Assembly: GCA_014155875.1 (NCBI GenBank)
Contig: JACEFZ010001353.1
Coordinates: 1 to 64,000 of the forward strand
Direction: 5' to 3'
DNA from: Cepaea nemoralis
Taxonomy: Eukaryota > Mollusca > Gastropoda > Stylommatophora > Helicidae
Length of the DNA: 64,000 bases
The notes under the pieces were generated by a model that was not told the DNA's origin, did no database searches, and worked only from the letters and a program-made list of their open reading frames with translations. Below, one piece after another: positions 11,640 to 21,606 of this stretch; the first letter of the stretch is position 1, and every line of letters starts with the position of its first letter. The translations under genes and the position numbers were made by a program.

Positions 11640-11875
11640 GCTGATTCTTCCTATTTTTCTTCTTCTTCCTCTCATTGTGTTGCTTCTTGTAATCGAAAGT
11701 AAGCAAAAACGATGTTAATTCCTCCTCCTCCTCCTCCTCCTCTTCTAATACTCCTGTTACTGTTGCTTCTTCTGGAACGAAAATTAATCATTCTTCGCCG
11801 CCTCTTCTTCTTCCTTCTTCTGCCTATTCTTGTTCTTCTTCTTCTTCTTCTTCTTCTTCTTCTTCTTTATCCTTC
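11640..11875. repeat. (CTT)n/(CCT)n triplet tracts
   Basis: Clusters of CTT and CCT triplets at 11646-11690, 11720-11745 and 11800-11870. Leucine-rich translations here are artefacts. Confidence 0.9.
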
Positions 11876-11904
11876 TGCTTATCATCTTTCTTCTTTGGAG
11901 AGGA

Positions 11905-12188
11905 GGTCAGCATGGCCAAATGGATAAGAACGCGTGTTCTTAAACATCCGGTGTGCTCATGCCGAGGTAAGCGGTTCAAACCCTACACCAGACAGTTGGA
12001 GTAAAATGTTGTCCTCTCGTCCTTGACTTAGGGACGTAAATTACAAGTGCCTCTGAAGTCGGAGTGGGTTTTGCATGATGGCGAGGGACACTGTTAATAG
12101 GGAAAGCTAATCCACATGCAAAATTCAGTCCAGCACTACTAGAAGTAGTGTGTATAGACTACGCTTGAGTTCAAAGCCAGCGAGTGCA
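11905..12188 (+). mobile_element. SINE-B copy 2 (tRNA-derived, fullest head)
   Basis: The head TCAGCATGGCCAAATGGATA resembles the D-arm and A box of an Arg-type tRNA. GGTTCAAACCC is the B box about 55 nt later. The body carries CTCTGAAGTCGGAGTGGGTT, AATAGGGAAAGCTAATCCAC and ACTACTAGAAGTAGTG, ending in the AGCGAG-type tail. Other copies are at 7.9, 36.5, 52.1 and 61.5 kb. Confidence 0.88.
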
Positions 12189-12235
12189 AACATCAACCTT
12201 CGTTTCCCCCTTCTTCTTGAACTGGCTACCCGACC

Positions 12236-12436
12236 TCAATACCCAATGTTGCCCCTAGAAAACACAGGGCGGATTGCCGAAAGCGTCGCACAAAGCATGA
12301 ACTCCGTAGCTCCAGCGACGACCCCCGGAAGTCTCCGAGAAAATCGCACTCGTGAACCGAACAACGTTGCTCAGAAATAACCCTACAACATTCGCAACGC
12401 GAGGCAGGCGCGGCGACCACTTCAACGCGGAGATTC
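12236..12436 (-). mobile_element. SINE-A copy 2 (diverged)
   Basis: Shares AAAGCGTCGCACAAAGCATG, GAACTCCGTAGCTCCAGCGA and ACTCGTGAACCGAA with SINE-A. The distal 3' end and the B box are decayed. Confidence 0.8.
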
Positions 12437-12476
12437 CCACGTTGAGGTAAACGGCGATGGCTGCGCTTCGGACGCT

Positions 12477-12709
12477 GCCTCTGTGGTAAAGGAGTTAAGG
12501 ACACAATTCGTAATCCCGCATACCGCGTTCGAAACACAACTGCGAGCGATTTGGCAGCAGACCGCCTTACGTTGGGTTCCATTCAATGGTATGTGTGTCG
12601 GTCGTTCAGAAATCAATGGAAAACTACTGAACTGGTACAGGAATCACAAACAGTCCCCAAAATGCTGGAGTTGACTACTACGTCATGTAAAGGATATGCA
12701 GCTAAATTA
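12477..12709 (+). mobile_element. SINE-D copy 1
   Basis: A tRNA-like head with B box CGTTCGAAACAC is followed by the shared core (TCAGAAATCAATGGAAAACT, AAAATGCTGGAGTTGACTAC, TGTAAAGGATATGCA). The head differs from SINE-C while the core is the same. Most other D copies lie on the minus strand. Confidence 0.85.
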
Positions 12710-12942
12710 ACCGTGTGTAAGGCATACAACACTCACGGCGGTCGGACGTGATGTTTGCACGCCGTGAAGGTAAAAGACGTATTCAGGAATAGGATGACTC
12801 ATTTGTTCACATGCTCGTGACGACAGGGCCAGGTGCGGATGTCTGTCATGAGATGGGCATCGCCAGCTGCCGTGTTGCAGGAAGATAGAGGGTGGAAGAT
12901 AACAGTGACGATTCAATGTGATTAATAGGAGGGTGGAGGGAG

Positions 12943-12943
12943 A

Positions 12944-13025
<82 letters not shown>
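12943..13025. repeat. (GA)n microsatellite
   Basis: About 80 bp of almost perfect GA. It directly precedes an RTE-R tail. Confidence 0.97.
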
Positions 13026-13027
<2 letters not shown>

Positions 13028-13039
13028 TGAGTCTTAAAT

Positions 13040-13180
13040 GACTCGAAGGGAAGAGAACAAGGAGAAGGCAGAGAAGCAAATACCTGGATGGCTTGGCCGC
13101 GTGGCATGGTCGAGACAAGAACACTGAGCTGATCCACGACTCTGGTGATCGAGTGAGATGGCGAATATTACCATATGCCC
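13040..13180 (+). mobile_element. RTE-R 3' fragment
   Basis: Matches the 27.2 kb copy at AAATACCTGGATGGCTTGGC, GGCATGGTCGAGACA and GAGCTGATCCACGACTCTGG. The terminal HAHAYRHGT-coding part is missing. Confidence 0.87.
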
Positions 13181-13189
13181 AATATGAAA

Positions 13190-13339
13190 ACAGTCGCGTA
13201 AACAGAGATGTAATGTCATCAGAAACAGACATCTTATCAGCAAGAGCCATGTGACCAGTTTGAGTCACGTGGTCAGTAAGAACCATGTGATCAGTTCGAG
13301 TCACGTGATCAGTAAAAGCCACGTGATTAGTCACAGTAA
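13190..13339. repeat. 18 bp minisatellite (GTGATCAGT type)
   Basis: Units such as CACGTGATCAGTAAAAGC and CATGTGATCAGTTCGAGT repeat at 18 bp for about eight copies. Because 18 is a multiple of three, the minus strand stays open and encodes a TDHV-type hexapeptide repeat. The array continues on the far side of the Helitron (14222-14280). Confidence 0.85.
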
Positions 13340-14221
13340 TCTATATATATAAAAGACAATGTATGTATGTAGGAATGTATTTGATGCGTTCGATAACGTT
13401 CCATCCGATTGAGATGAAATTTTCTACATGTTTTCTTTTCATTCCCGTGCACCCAACTGTCATAGTTTGTTAGTGTACAATCAGCTATTTACTTACTAAA
13501 ATTTAATATTTTAATTTACATTATCATTTATATATGTCGAGGGGATTTAACTTACGGAAAGTTATTTCAAGGAGCATAACTTTTAATAGCATTGCTATAT
13601 ATTTTATGTATAGATGTTTGCATTGTTTTCAAAGGTTTATAAACTCTTTGTCTACAGTTATTTACAGGCATATGCGTTATAATAAATAATGATATAATCT
13701 TTAAGGTATTTTCAAAGTTTTCATAAAAATAATGCATCTATTTAAATAGTGAAAATTTTCTAACTGATCTTTGTATGTTTAAAGAAGTTATCTACAGTCA
13801 TGTAGGTGATTAAAAACAGTTTTCATTAAAAATAATTGATGGTGTGTGGAAGGACATTCTTAAGTTAATTTTTTTTTGTTATATGAATTTAATGAGACGT
13901 TCCCCGTCAGGAGCTGGGCGAAGCCGCGCTGGGTCAGATAGATAGACAGACAGACAGACAGATAGTCGGGAACGGGAGCTTATATGACTACTTATATGAA
14001 TTAAATGAGATTCTCCCCATCAGAGACTGGGTGAAGCCGGGCCGTGCCAGACAGACAGACAGACAGACAGACAGTTGGGAACGGGAGCTTATATGACTAC
14101 TCATATGAATTAAATTAGATGCTCCCCATCAGGAGCTAGGTGAAGCCGGGCCGGGTCAGACAGACAGACAGACAGATAGATCCCAGCCAGGGATTGGGCG
14201 AAGCCGGGCCGGGTCAGCTAG
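13340..14221 (+). mobile_element. Non-autonomous Helitron
   Basis: It starts TCTATATATATAAAAG and ends in GC-rich GGCGAAGCCGGGCCGGGTCA then GCTAG, inserted between A and T. These termini are typical of animal Helitrons (5' TC, 3' CTRR, A^T target). The interior is AT-rich with no Rep/helicase frame. The 3' region holds a repeated module with (GACA)n (13911, 14023, 14133, 14191). Both ends are flush with a perfect 40 bp direct repeat (13301-13340 and 14222-14261). Confidence 0.85.
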
Positions 14222-14703
14222 TCACGTGATCAGTAAAAGCCACGTGATTAGTCACAGTAATATGATCAATAAGAGTAACTGTGTTTGCGCGCTGGTAAGC
14301 GCGTGAGCCTGCGCGCACGAAATTATATTCTGGTAAAGCAAACTTCTTATTTTCCCCACTGCAACACTGAGAGCCACGGTAGCGCGTGTCTGCAGTCCCG
14401 GTAATCTCGCGTTCGAATTTGTACTGTCCCGATCCCCCAGGTCGAGCCACCTATCAATGGATAGCCCCACATGTTCGGAGAAGTAGAGGAGGTCGGCGAG
14501 ATACCAGCCACTTCACCTACGATATGTCAAATGGTCTATAAACATGTGAACGAGCACCATATACCAAACACGCCTCACGGGTGTGTAAACGTATCCTCTA
14601 CTTTAATCACGCGCGCACAAGGTCACATCTATGCCGACAACCCAACTTATCCTTTTGTACACTTTCAGCCTGATAACTTATATAGGGTGCATTTTTTAAA
14701 GGC
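14222..14703. other. Minisatellite remainder and unassigned sequence
   Basis: The first ~60 bp continue the 18 bp repeat. The rest (14280-14700) has a possible B-box-like GCGTTCGAATTTG near 14411 but no clear element. Confidence 0.4.
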
Positions 14704-14820
14704 TATGGGGTTGTTAAAAATATTGCCGTTCCAAGGTTTGTATTCACCCTCTGTGGAGGTCATGCAACATCGAAGTTAAATACAAAACTTGGAACGGCAA
14801 TATTTTCAAAAACCTCATGG
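14704..14820. repeat. Inverted repeat (foldback/MITE-like)
   Basis: Arms of about 41 bp (14704-14744 and 14779-14820) share AATATTGCCGTTCCAA in inverted orientation around a ~34 bp spacer. Arm identity is about 85-90 percent by eye. No convincing TSD is seen. Confidence 0.8.
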
Positions 14821-15190
14821 TTATTAAAGATAAACCCTTTATATTTAGTAATTCTGCCAGAGGGTTTGAATCCTCGGTAAGTTGACGGTTTTGTTTTGGG
14901 TGGCGGGAAAACAAGGAAAACCCTAATCTATACAATTCGCGGCGGCCTTAATTCCTCAGACTTAGACCCCCATGTCTCACACCGCAAGGTACCCAGGCAG
15001 TACGACAGATACTGAAGTAAATGACTATTTTATACGTATTTTGGGTGGGGACATATTGTGCTCAATCCATATTTTCAGTAGATCTATTGGCACACGGTAG
15101 GCGATTTGGCCGGTATCACGTTGGCCATCTTTACTTCCAAAAATAGTATGGGTACCCATTTCAGGGTGGGTCAACCTGAAATCCCGTGTC
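14821..15190. other. No confident feature
   Basis: A B-box-like AGGGTTTGAATCCTCGG lies near 14862, suggesting a decayed tRNA-derived SINE on the plus strand. The rest is unassigned. Confidence 0.4.
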
Positions 15191-15194
15191 AAGT

Positions 15195-15285
15195 TTACAA
15201 ATCAGCTTTCGATGGGGATTCAAACCCAAGACCATCCGGTCTGCATGCGAGCGTCTAGCCACTACACTACTGCAGCTCTCGACAA
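15195..15285 (-). mobile_element. tRNA-derived SINE head remnant
   Basis: The minus strand reads TGCAGTAGTGTAGTGGCTAG (A-box region) and, about 35 nt later, GGGTTTGAATCCCC (B box), as in a tRNA. The (CT)n tract abuts its 5' side. The downstream body is not recognised. Confidence 0.6.
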
Positions 15286-15292
15286 CATATAT

Positions 15293-15295
<3 letters not shown>

Positions 15296-15366
<71 letters not shown>

Positions 15367-15380
15367 ACACCCCCCCCCCT
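15296..15380. repeat. (CT)n followed by a C tract
   Basis: About 70 bp of (CT)n, then TTACA and about ten C. On the minus strand this is a (G)n(GA)n compound, which recurs elsewhere in the window. Confidence 0.96.
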
Positions 15381-16243
15381 TATTTTTGTTCTCTCAGCTA
15401 TGTGGTGGAACCCCTCCATGACTGAAAGCTCTACACGACCCATGACAAAGAGATTGCAAATCTGACGCGCTGCCGGATATTGCCAGAAATGCAAATCTCA
15501 GTGATAATGCGCATGTGCGTGCCTCCATGGTTGTAAATTTATAAGTCGGTCAGACGGTTTGTGTTATGTCTCTCTGTGCTTTGCTGCACTCAAATATTCG
15601 AAATTGTAAGTTTCCGGGAACATTTAAAAGGTATATATTAGGTACGTTCATTTGAAACCCGTTCCAATGGCTTTTTTTAAACGAAAGAATGAAAGAATGG
15701 CTCCAATTACCACCACCCCACTCCTGCATCCAATCAACGATCCCCCCTCCCAATTCCTACCCCTAATCATCGACAACCATCACTGTTGCCTCCAATCACC
15801 ACCCCCACCCCTCCCCCAATTACCTACAACCCCACTCCTGTATCCAATCACCAACACCTCCACTCCCTGTCCATAATCACCCACGCTGTACCTCTGGCAG
15901 TCTCCATTTCGCCGCTGACCGTTAATACGACTACCCTCCTGCAGTTATGACACCCGGGGCGTCGAAGTTAGGAACAGAATGCGCTAATGGGTGAAGGCAA
16001 TTGATTTGGCTGTTAGGCGGCGTTAGGCTGCAGTCGCACCAATATAACATGACTCAGCTACGCGGAAAGCTGTAAAAGATGATTGGGCTGTCACGGGACG
16101 TGAGAAATGTGTGATTAGTATTGCTGTTTCATTAGAAGAAGGACATATTACAAGTGGGACTATAGGAAGGGGATCTGGATTGAAATACAATTTAGGTACC
16201 AGTTTCTTTCTTCCGTAATTCTTTTCCGTCGCGTGGAGTCAGC
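15381..16243. other. No recognised feature
   Basis: Contains a C-rich imperfect repeat at about 15690-15880 (CCAATCA/CCCCTCC motifs). No domain-bearing frame. Confidence 0.45.
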
Positions 16244-16345
16244 CTACAAGTGCAATTTGGTTTCCTGAATGAATTGTACGGTGTTCTGCAGATTGTCAAG
16301 GCTTCTGTAGAGTTTGAAGTCCAGTGTTGTTTCATCTGGACATTG
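16244..16345 (-). pseudogene. LINE-1-type C-terminal tail fragment
   Basis: The minus-strand frame ends with residues LYRSLDNLQNTVQFIQETKL and a stop. This closely resembles the last ~30 codons of the LINE at 17.2-21.4 kb, so it is a 3' remnant of the same family. A (CT)n tract separates it from unrelated sequence upstream. Confidence 0.7.
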
Positions 16346-16426
16346 AATAACTGTACTTGGTTGGGGTGCTTTTCTATATGTACATACTGCTGCCGGTTTT
16401 CCCGTTAGCTGTGCGCCTCCAGTAAT

Positions 16427-16427
<1 letters not shown>

Positions 16428-16502
<75 letters not shown>
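16428..16502. repeat. (CT)n microsatellite
   Basis: About 74 bp of perfect CT repeats. Confidence 0.98.
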
Positions 16503-16507
<5 letters not shown>

Positions 16508-16677
16508 GCCTGCTTCATAACATGGTAATATGCACTGTTTATGTTCACAGCATTCATTTGACAATGTCTTTAATCTATGTGAATGTAACAAGCGCAATAG
16601 ATAACTGATGTGCGAAAGATGACTGGTTGGAAGGGCCGAATGTAAGAAGGGTCTGCGCGCCAAATTTGTGACGGCCA

Positions 16678-16678
<1 letters not shown>

Positions 16679-16759
<81 letters not shown>
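16679..16759. repeat. (CT)n microsatellite
   Basis: About 80 bp of perfect CT, only 177 bp from the preceding tract. Confidence 0.98.
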
Positions 16760-16762
<3 letters not shown>

Positions 16763-16896
16763 TCTTCATGTCTATGATGAGTAAAAGCTACAACAGTGTT
16801 TCGATCCCGCTGGTACTTGTCATTTTTCGGATCAAGCACTATTCTGAACGCTTCTGCAAGTATTCCATGGCGTTTCACATTGTCTATATTATGGAA

Positions 16897-17158
16897 AGTT
16901 TAAACTGGAAAGCCGGTCTCTCTGGCTGTGGGGTTACAACACTTTCTCTCTGTAATCCCGTTTATCACGTAGAGTCTCGTAGCGGAGCGAGAGCTGAGGC
17001 GGTTCGACCCCCGCTCGTGACTTGCGGGATACTGAGCCGGCCGCTCAGAAAGCAATGGCAAACTACTGAGCGTAATCTTGCCAAGAGATCAACATACAGC
17101 TGAAAGATGCTGGTGTTGACAGCTAAGTCCTGTAAAAGGATATGCTAAAAAAAAAAAA
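16897..17158 (+). mobile_element. SINE-C copy 2, intact, with TSD
   Basis: The head GCCGGTCTCTCTGGCTGTGG leads to the B box GGTTCGACCCC, then the shared core and a final run of 13 A. ATATTATGGAA is duplicated at 16886-16896 and 17159-17169. This copy supplies the uninterrupted sequence that defines the insertion inside copy 1. Confidence 0.92.
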
Positions 17159-17220
17159 ATATTATGGAAGGAACATTGGTCAGATGTATCAGTCCCCCTG
17201 ATTAAACGGTCGGTTGTACT

Positions 17221-20200
17221 TCTTCTTCTTCTTTCGTTCGCTTGAAATATGTCTATATCTGCAATGTCGTCTCTTGCATGAATTGAACTGTCTTTTTCAG
17301 TTCACACAGTGGTCCATAGAGTTTATCTTCCACTGTTCGTCTCTCTAGGCCAGAAGGTTTGCCTAGATATGTTATATTTTGGGCAGTCTTGGAGTATGTG
17401 CTCTGCTGTCTGCGACGCCAATCCACATGTGCACATGGCTGTTTCACCAATCTTGAATTTTGTATACATGTGGTTGCGTAATCTATTGTGTCCTGTTCTG
17501 AGGCGCAGAATAATGACTTGTTCTGGTCTGTCCATAACGTGGTAGTCATCTTGAGCAGGTTTTGGTGGCTTTCTGACTGATTTGATCATTCTTTTCTTTT
17601 GGTGGTATGTAACGGGCACATCAGGCTGTTCTTCTTTGGCTCCTTCCTTAGCCAATTGATCAGCTCTGTCGTTTCCGGGTACTCCACAGTGGGATGGTAT
17701 CCACTGTATGGTGACTTTATGCTGACTGCCAAGTTCAGAAAGTAGTGTCCTTAGTACTGGCAATTTCCCAGAGAGGAGCGCCTCGAGTACTGATTTTGCA
17801 TCTGTCAGTAGCACCACAGGTTGTGTACCATTGCTGTTATTTAGTAATTTCTCTGTTGCTATCTTGATTGCCTCAATTTCGGCATCATAGTTATGGCAGT
17901 ACTTTCCTGTCGGTACTCTGGCTGTGTCCCTAGTATTATTTGGGTATTCTATGTACACTCCCGCTCCTCCATTTCGAACAGCATTTTGTGCTGACCCATC
18001 TGTGTAGACTCGGATCCAGAGGTCCTGTGGGTATTCTTCATCAAGGAAGCTGAGAGTGGCTGTTCTGCGCAGCACACTGTTCTGTTCTTCCTTGTCAAAT
18101 ATTCCTCTCACTTTTGTCTGGATTTTTAACGATAGTCTATGCTCATCTTTCCATGGAGTTCGCTCTGGAATAGTTGTTAGGGGGATACCAACTGTGGGCA
18201 GATCAGTGGTTTCTCTGCAGAGTCGTTTGGCCTGGTGGATAAAACTACTTCTTTTCAACCGCCCCATAGCTAGGTTTTCAAATCTGTTCTTCATAGGGTG
18301 GCCTGGCAAGCTGAGGAACTTTTCTGCTTGTATTAGCGTTTTCGTATCTCTGCGCTCACTCAGTGCCTGTGTCCTTCCCATCTTCTCCATTTCCACTATA
18401 GGGGTTGATCTCATCCCTCCTGTGGTGACTCTAAGTGCTTGATTTTGCACCTTGTCCAGCTCTTGTAGTGTGGTTTTTGATGCTGAACACCACGCAGTTG
18501 ACCCATATTCCAGGTGTGGTCGTATGCTCTGTTGGTAAACTTTGCTAAGTATTTTCGTACTGGCTCCCCATGTGGTTCCACTTAGCTTTCTCAGAATGGC
18601 TATTTTCCTTCTGGCTTTAGCTACTGATTTGTTGATGTGCTTTCTCCATGTCAGCCTGCCATCAAATGTTACTCCAAGGTATGTTGGTTCTTTATCATCT
18701 CTTAGGGGTGTTCCATTTATCTGGATGATCCCTGCCTTTTGTTTTGGAGAAAGGGTAAATAGGGTGGTGCTGCACTTGTCAGTGTTTATGCTGACACACC
18801 ATCTATTTGCCCATGCAGCAAATGTATCTACAGCTCTTTGTAGCAATCTGGTGGCCACTGATGCATATTCATTTGTGCTCCATAGAACCAGGTCATCGGC
18901 GTACATTGCCGCTTTAATTCCATGCGGTAGGTGAGCAACAAGATCATTGATGAAGATTAGAAAAAGTGTGGGGGACAAGACTCCGCCCTGGGGGACACCG
19001 TGACGCAGTAGTACTTTCTTGCTCTTGAGTCCGTCTATCTGTACTCGGGCTCTTCTGTTGTGCAAGTATGCTTTCACCCATTTGTACATTCTTCCATTGA
19101 CTTTGCAGTTTCTCAGTTTCTTCATCAGACCTTCTTTCCAGACTTTGTCAAAGGCTTTCTTCAGATCTATCCATGCTGCAAGCACCAGCTTCTTCTCTTG
19201 GAATGCATCCTCAATTTCTTGAGAGAGGTAGGTTGTCTGATCTTCCGTAGAGTAGCACTGCCTAAAGCCAGCCTGCTGTGGCACAAGGATGTTTTTACTT
19301 TCAATGTACCACTGCAGTCTGTGATTGATGATGCGCTCCAGTGTTTTGCAGAGACAGCTGGTGAGGCTAATTGGTCTGTAGCTGGAGGCAATGGAACCAT
19401 CTTTCCCTGATTTTAGGAGGGGTATCATGATTGCTTCTCTCCAGGCTTGTGGAACACTGCCTAAGGTCCAGCTGTTATTGAAGATCTGCAACAGCTTTGT
19501 TTTGGCCTCTGTTCCTAGGTTCCTGATCATTTCATTGGAGATACCATCAGCTCCTGGTGACTTTCTCATTTTCAGTTTTGATATGGCTAGCTCCAGTTCG
19601 CTGATTGTGATGGGTGCCTCCAGAACCTCACGTACTATTTCCTTCTGTCCTGTATGTTGTCGTTTCTCTCGAATCTCTTGTTGTTTCTCTGGACTAATTT
19701 TGATATTGTTATCTTGTGCGAATGAGTCCGCAAAATGGTCAGCTGCTTGCTTTCTTGTTAAGATTTTTCCATCTTTATGTAGCGCAATTTTTGAGTTTCT
19801 CCCTGTGCCCTCGTCATTAAGCTGTTTTATTAGCTTCCACAATTTCCTTGTGTCTCTTTCAAAGTTCAGAGACTCTGTTTTCTCCTGCCAGCTTTTCCGT
19901 CTAGCCTGCAGCTTGGCCCTTTGAAATTTGGCTTTTGCGTGCTGGAATTTATTGTGGTGCTCTTGGCTGGGTGTGGCCTCTGCTTGCTTTCTACACACTT
20001 CCACCTCATTATGCAACTGTTCCAGTTCACTACTCCAGTAGGGTTTATATTGTTTACGGGCTCCTCTTGGTACTGTTTCTTGCGCTGCCTGTAGCATGCA
20101 TTTCCCAAACTCTTCAACTACTTTATTTATGTCTTTCTCAGTGTTCAGGTTTCTAACCAGTATGCTGGTGCGATGCTTGTACATTGCCCAGTCTGCTTTC

Positions 20201-21430
20201 TTGTAGTTCCACCTCGAGAGGGTGCTGCTTTCACTTAGAAGCTCATTTTCTACGGTTAGAAAGACTGGCCGATGGTCACTGCCACCAAGTTGTTTCCCAA
20301 CAATTCGTGTAATGTTCCACTCCAGGTCTGGTGAATGAAAAGCCAGGTCAGGTGTAGTTGTAGAGTGCCATGATCTCGAGTAGAAAGTATGTGGGTCGGA
20401 CGGCTTGTTAATCAGGATGAATCTATTCTCATCCTGCCAGTCTTCCAGTCTCTCTCCTCTCTGGTCCATGTGATCATAGCCCCAACTCTGCGAGTGGCTG
20501 TTGAAATCACCACACACAATCATTTTTTCTTTTAGTGGTAGTGTGTCCAGTGCCTGTGGGCGGTCACTTGGACAGTAGTAATTGATCAGATGTAGGTCTG
20601 TATTACCTGTCTTAAGTTTAAGTGTCTGATACTCAGCCCCTTCCATGTAGACTTCAATTTGGGAAGCCATGATGTTATTTTTTACAAGGGTCAGTATCCC
20701 ACCTTTTCGCCTGTCCTTTCGGTCAGATCGGTAACACTGGTAGCCTCTGATTTTGAAGGCTATATTTTCATTGAGGTGAGTTTCTTGCAGGCAACATATG
20801 CTTACTTTTTCTTGGTCCAAGATGTTTTCTAATTCTATTTTTTTGTTGCTGACTCCCTCCGCATTCCAGTGCATTATTTTAAGTCTTCGTTTGGTAAGGC
20901 CAGTCATCCTATTCTCATGTCCCCTGGCTCCACAGGACATCTGAGAAGGACCTCCAGTAGTTGGGGTTGGACCCTTTCGAGACATAGGGCCCGGCACTGC
21001 ACCTGCCTGGGGGTCCAAAGCAGGGCGAGCACCATAACGATTAGCAGTAGTCGACATATTCCATTTTGCGTGATTGCGTGGCATCCTGATTTCTGTGGTG
21101 CGCCTCTTGGCTGGTTGCCTCCGACTTCAGCACCTTTCTTTGCTAGAGCAGACTGTGGTCTCACTCGAGTGTAGATGTGTACGCGCGCACACACCTGTCT
21201 GCGCATGCATGTACGTGCATACACATCTAGAGCATACTGGTTATTTTCAGGCGCCAGAGATTCGCCGTCGCCCCTTCTCCTGTTAGTTTAAACAGGTCCG
21301 CCGCGTGAAGGCCAGGAGTTGGACTTTTGCTGCATAGGTTATGTATTCACGAGCCATTGAGGTATTTAAGCAATGTTGGGCGCTCACCCCAACACCGTGC
21401 CTCGGCTACATACAGCAACATTTGGAACCC
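17221..21430 (-). mobile_element. Non-LTR retrotransposon LINE-1 (EN-RT-RNase H), with TSD
   Basis: The element ends at its 3' side in (GAA)n (17221-17234 on the plus strand reads CTT repeats). GTCGGTTGTAC(T) lies at 17209-17220 and 21431-21442, an 11-12 bp TSD. The 5' leader before the frame is about 346 bp and starts GGGTTCC. No ORF1 is present upstream, so the copy is either 5' truncated or of a single-ORF type. Clade placement (I/Nimb/Ingi-like) is inferred from the RNase H domain. Confidence 0.9.
17323..21084 (-). CDS. LINE-1 polyprotein: endonuclease, reverse transcriptase, RNase H
   Basis: 1,253 codons on the minus strand. An APE-type endonuclease spans about residues 66-280, with N74, E101, D193/N195 and the S-D-H triad at 269-271. 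The reverse transcriptase spans about 500-780, with D640 in WIDLKKAFD and YADD at 728-731. RNase H spans about 1025-1150, with D1029, E1069, D1095, H1132 and D1139 all present. A Cys/His cluster (CTC...H...C) follows near 1215-1237. The first ~65 residues are Pro/Gly/Ser-rich and unassigned. The frame stops early: the last ~25 codons of the family's conserved tail (ending in a VQFMQET-like peptide) lie in another frame at 17253-17340. The copy therefore has a late frameshift but keeps every catalytic residue. The enzyme would copy its own RNA at nicked chromosomal DNA. Confidence 0.92.
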   Translation of the reverse strand: MPRNHAKWNMSTTANRYGARPALDPQAGAVPGPMSRKGPTPTTGGPSQMSCGARGHENRMTGLTKRRLKIMHWNAEGVSNKKIELENILDQEKVSICCLQETHLNENIAFKIRGYQCYRSDRKDRRKGGILTLVKNNIMASQIEVYMEGAEYQTLKLKTGNTDLHLINYYCPSDRPQALDTLPLKEKMIVCGDFNSHSQSWGYDHMDQRGERLEDWQDENRFILINKPSDPHTFYSRSWHSTTTPDLAFHSPDLEWNITRIVGKQLGGSDHRPVFLTVENELLSESSTLSRWNYKKADWAMYKHRTSILVRNLNTEKDINKVVEEFGKCMLQAAQETVPRGARKQYKPYWSSELEQLHNEVEVCRKQAEATPSQEHHNKFQHAKAKFQRAKLQARRKSWQEKTESLNFERDTRKLWKLIKQLNDEGTGRNSKIALHKDGKILTRKQAADHFADSFAQDNNIKISPEKQQEIREKRQHTGQKEIVREVLEAPITISELELAISKLKMRKSPGADGISNEMIRNLGTEAKTKLLQIFNNSWTLGSVPQAWREAIMIPLLKSGKDGSIASSYRPISLTSCLCKTLERIINHRLQWYIESKNILVPQQAGFRQCYSTEDQTTYLSQEIEDAFQEKKLVLAAWIDLKKAFDKVWKEGLMKKLRNCKVNGRMYKWVKAYLHNRRARVQIDGLKSKKVLLRHGVPQGGVLSPTLFLIFINDLVAHLPHGIKAAMYADDLVLWSTNEYASVATRLLQRAVDTFAAWANRWCVSINTDKCSTTLFTLSPKQKAGIIQINGTPLRDDKEPTYLGVTFDGRLTWRKHINKSVAKARRKIAILRKLSGTTWGASTKILSKVYQQSIRPHLEYGSTAWCSASKTTLQELDKVQNQALRVTTGGMRSTPIVEMEKMGRTQALSERRDTKTLIQAEKFLSLPGHPMKNRFENLAMGRLKRSSFIHQAKRLCRETTDLPTVGIPLTTIPERTPWKDEHRLSLKIQTKVRGIFDKEEQNSVLRRTATLSFLDEEYPQDLWIRVYTDGSAQNAVRNGGAGVYIEYPNNTRDTARVPTGKYCHNYDAEIEAIKIATEKLLNNSNGTQPVVLLTDAKSVLEALLSGKLPVLRTLLSELGSQHKVTIQWIPSHCGVPGNDRADQLAKEGAKEEQPDVPVTYHQKKRMIKSVRKPPKPAQDDYHVMDRPEQVIILRLRTGHNRLRNHMYTKFKIGETAMCTCGLASQTAEHILQDCPKYNISRQTFWPRETNSGR

Positions 21431-21540
21431 GTCGGTTGTACTGACGGAAGACACATTAACTAATCATACATCCTGAGTAAAGATTATTTGACAGCCCGCT
21501 GTTTACACTTTCTGGTTGACTTACGCAAGACGCGTTAACT

Positions 21541-21606
<66 letters not shown>

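Noticed and set aside
16244..16663. 139-codon protein combining a LINE tail with a RERE stretch
   Set aside because: A (CT)n tract joins unrelated sequence to a LINE remnant; not a real fusion protein.
21085..21430. HDV-like ribozyme at the LINE-1 5' end (starts GGGTTCC)
   Set aside because: No P1 partner (GGAACCY) and no GGGCAAC/CNRA pattern found in the leader.
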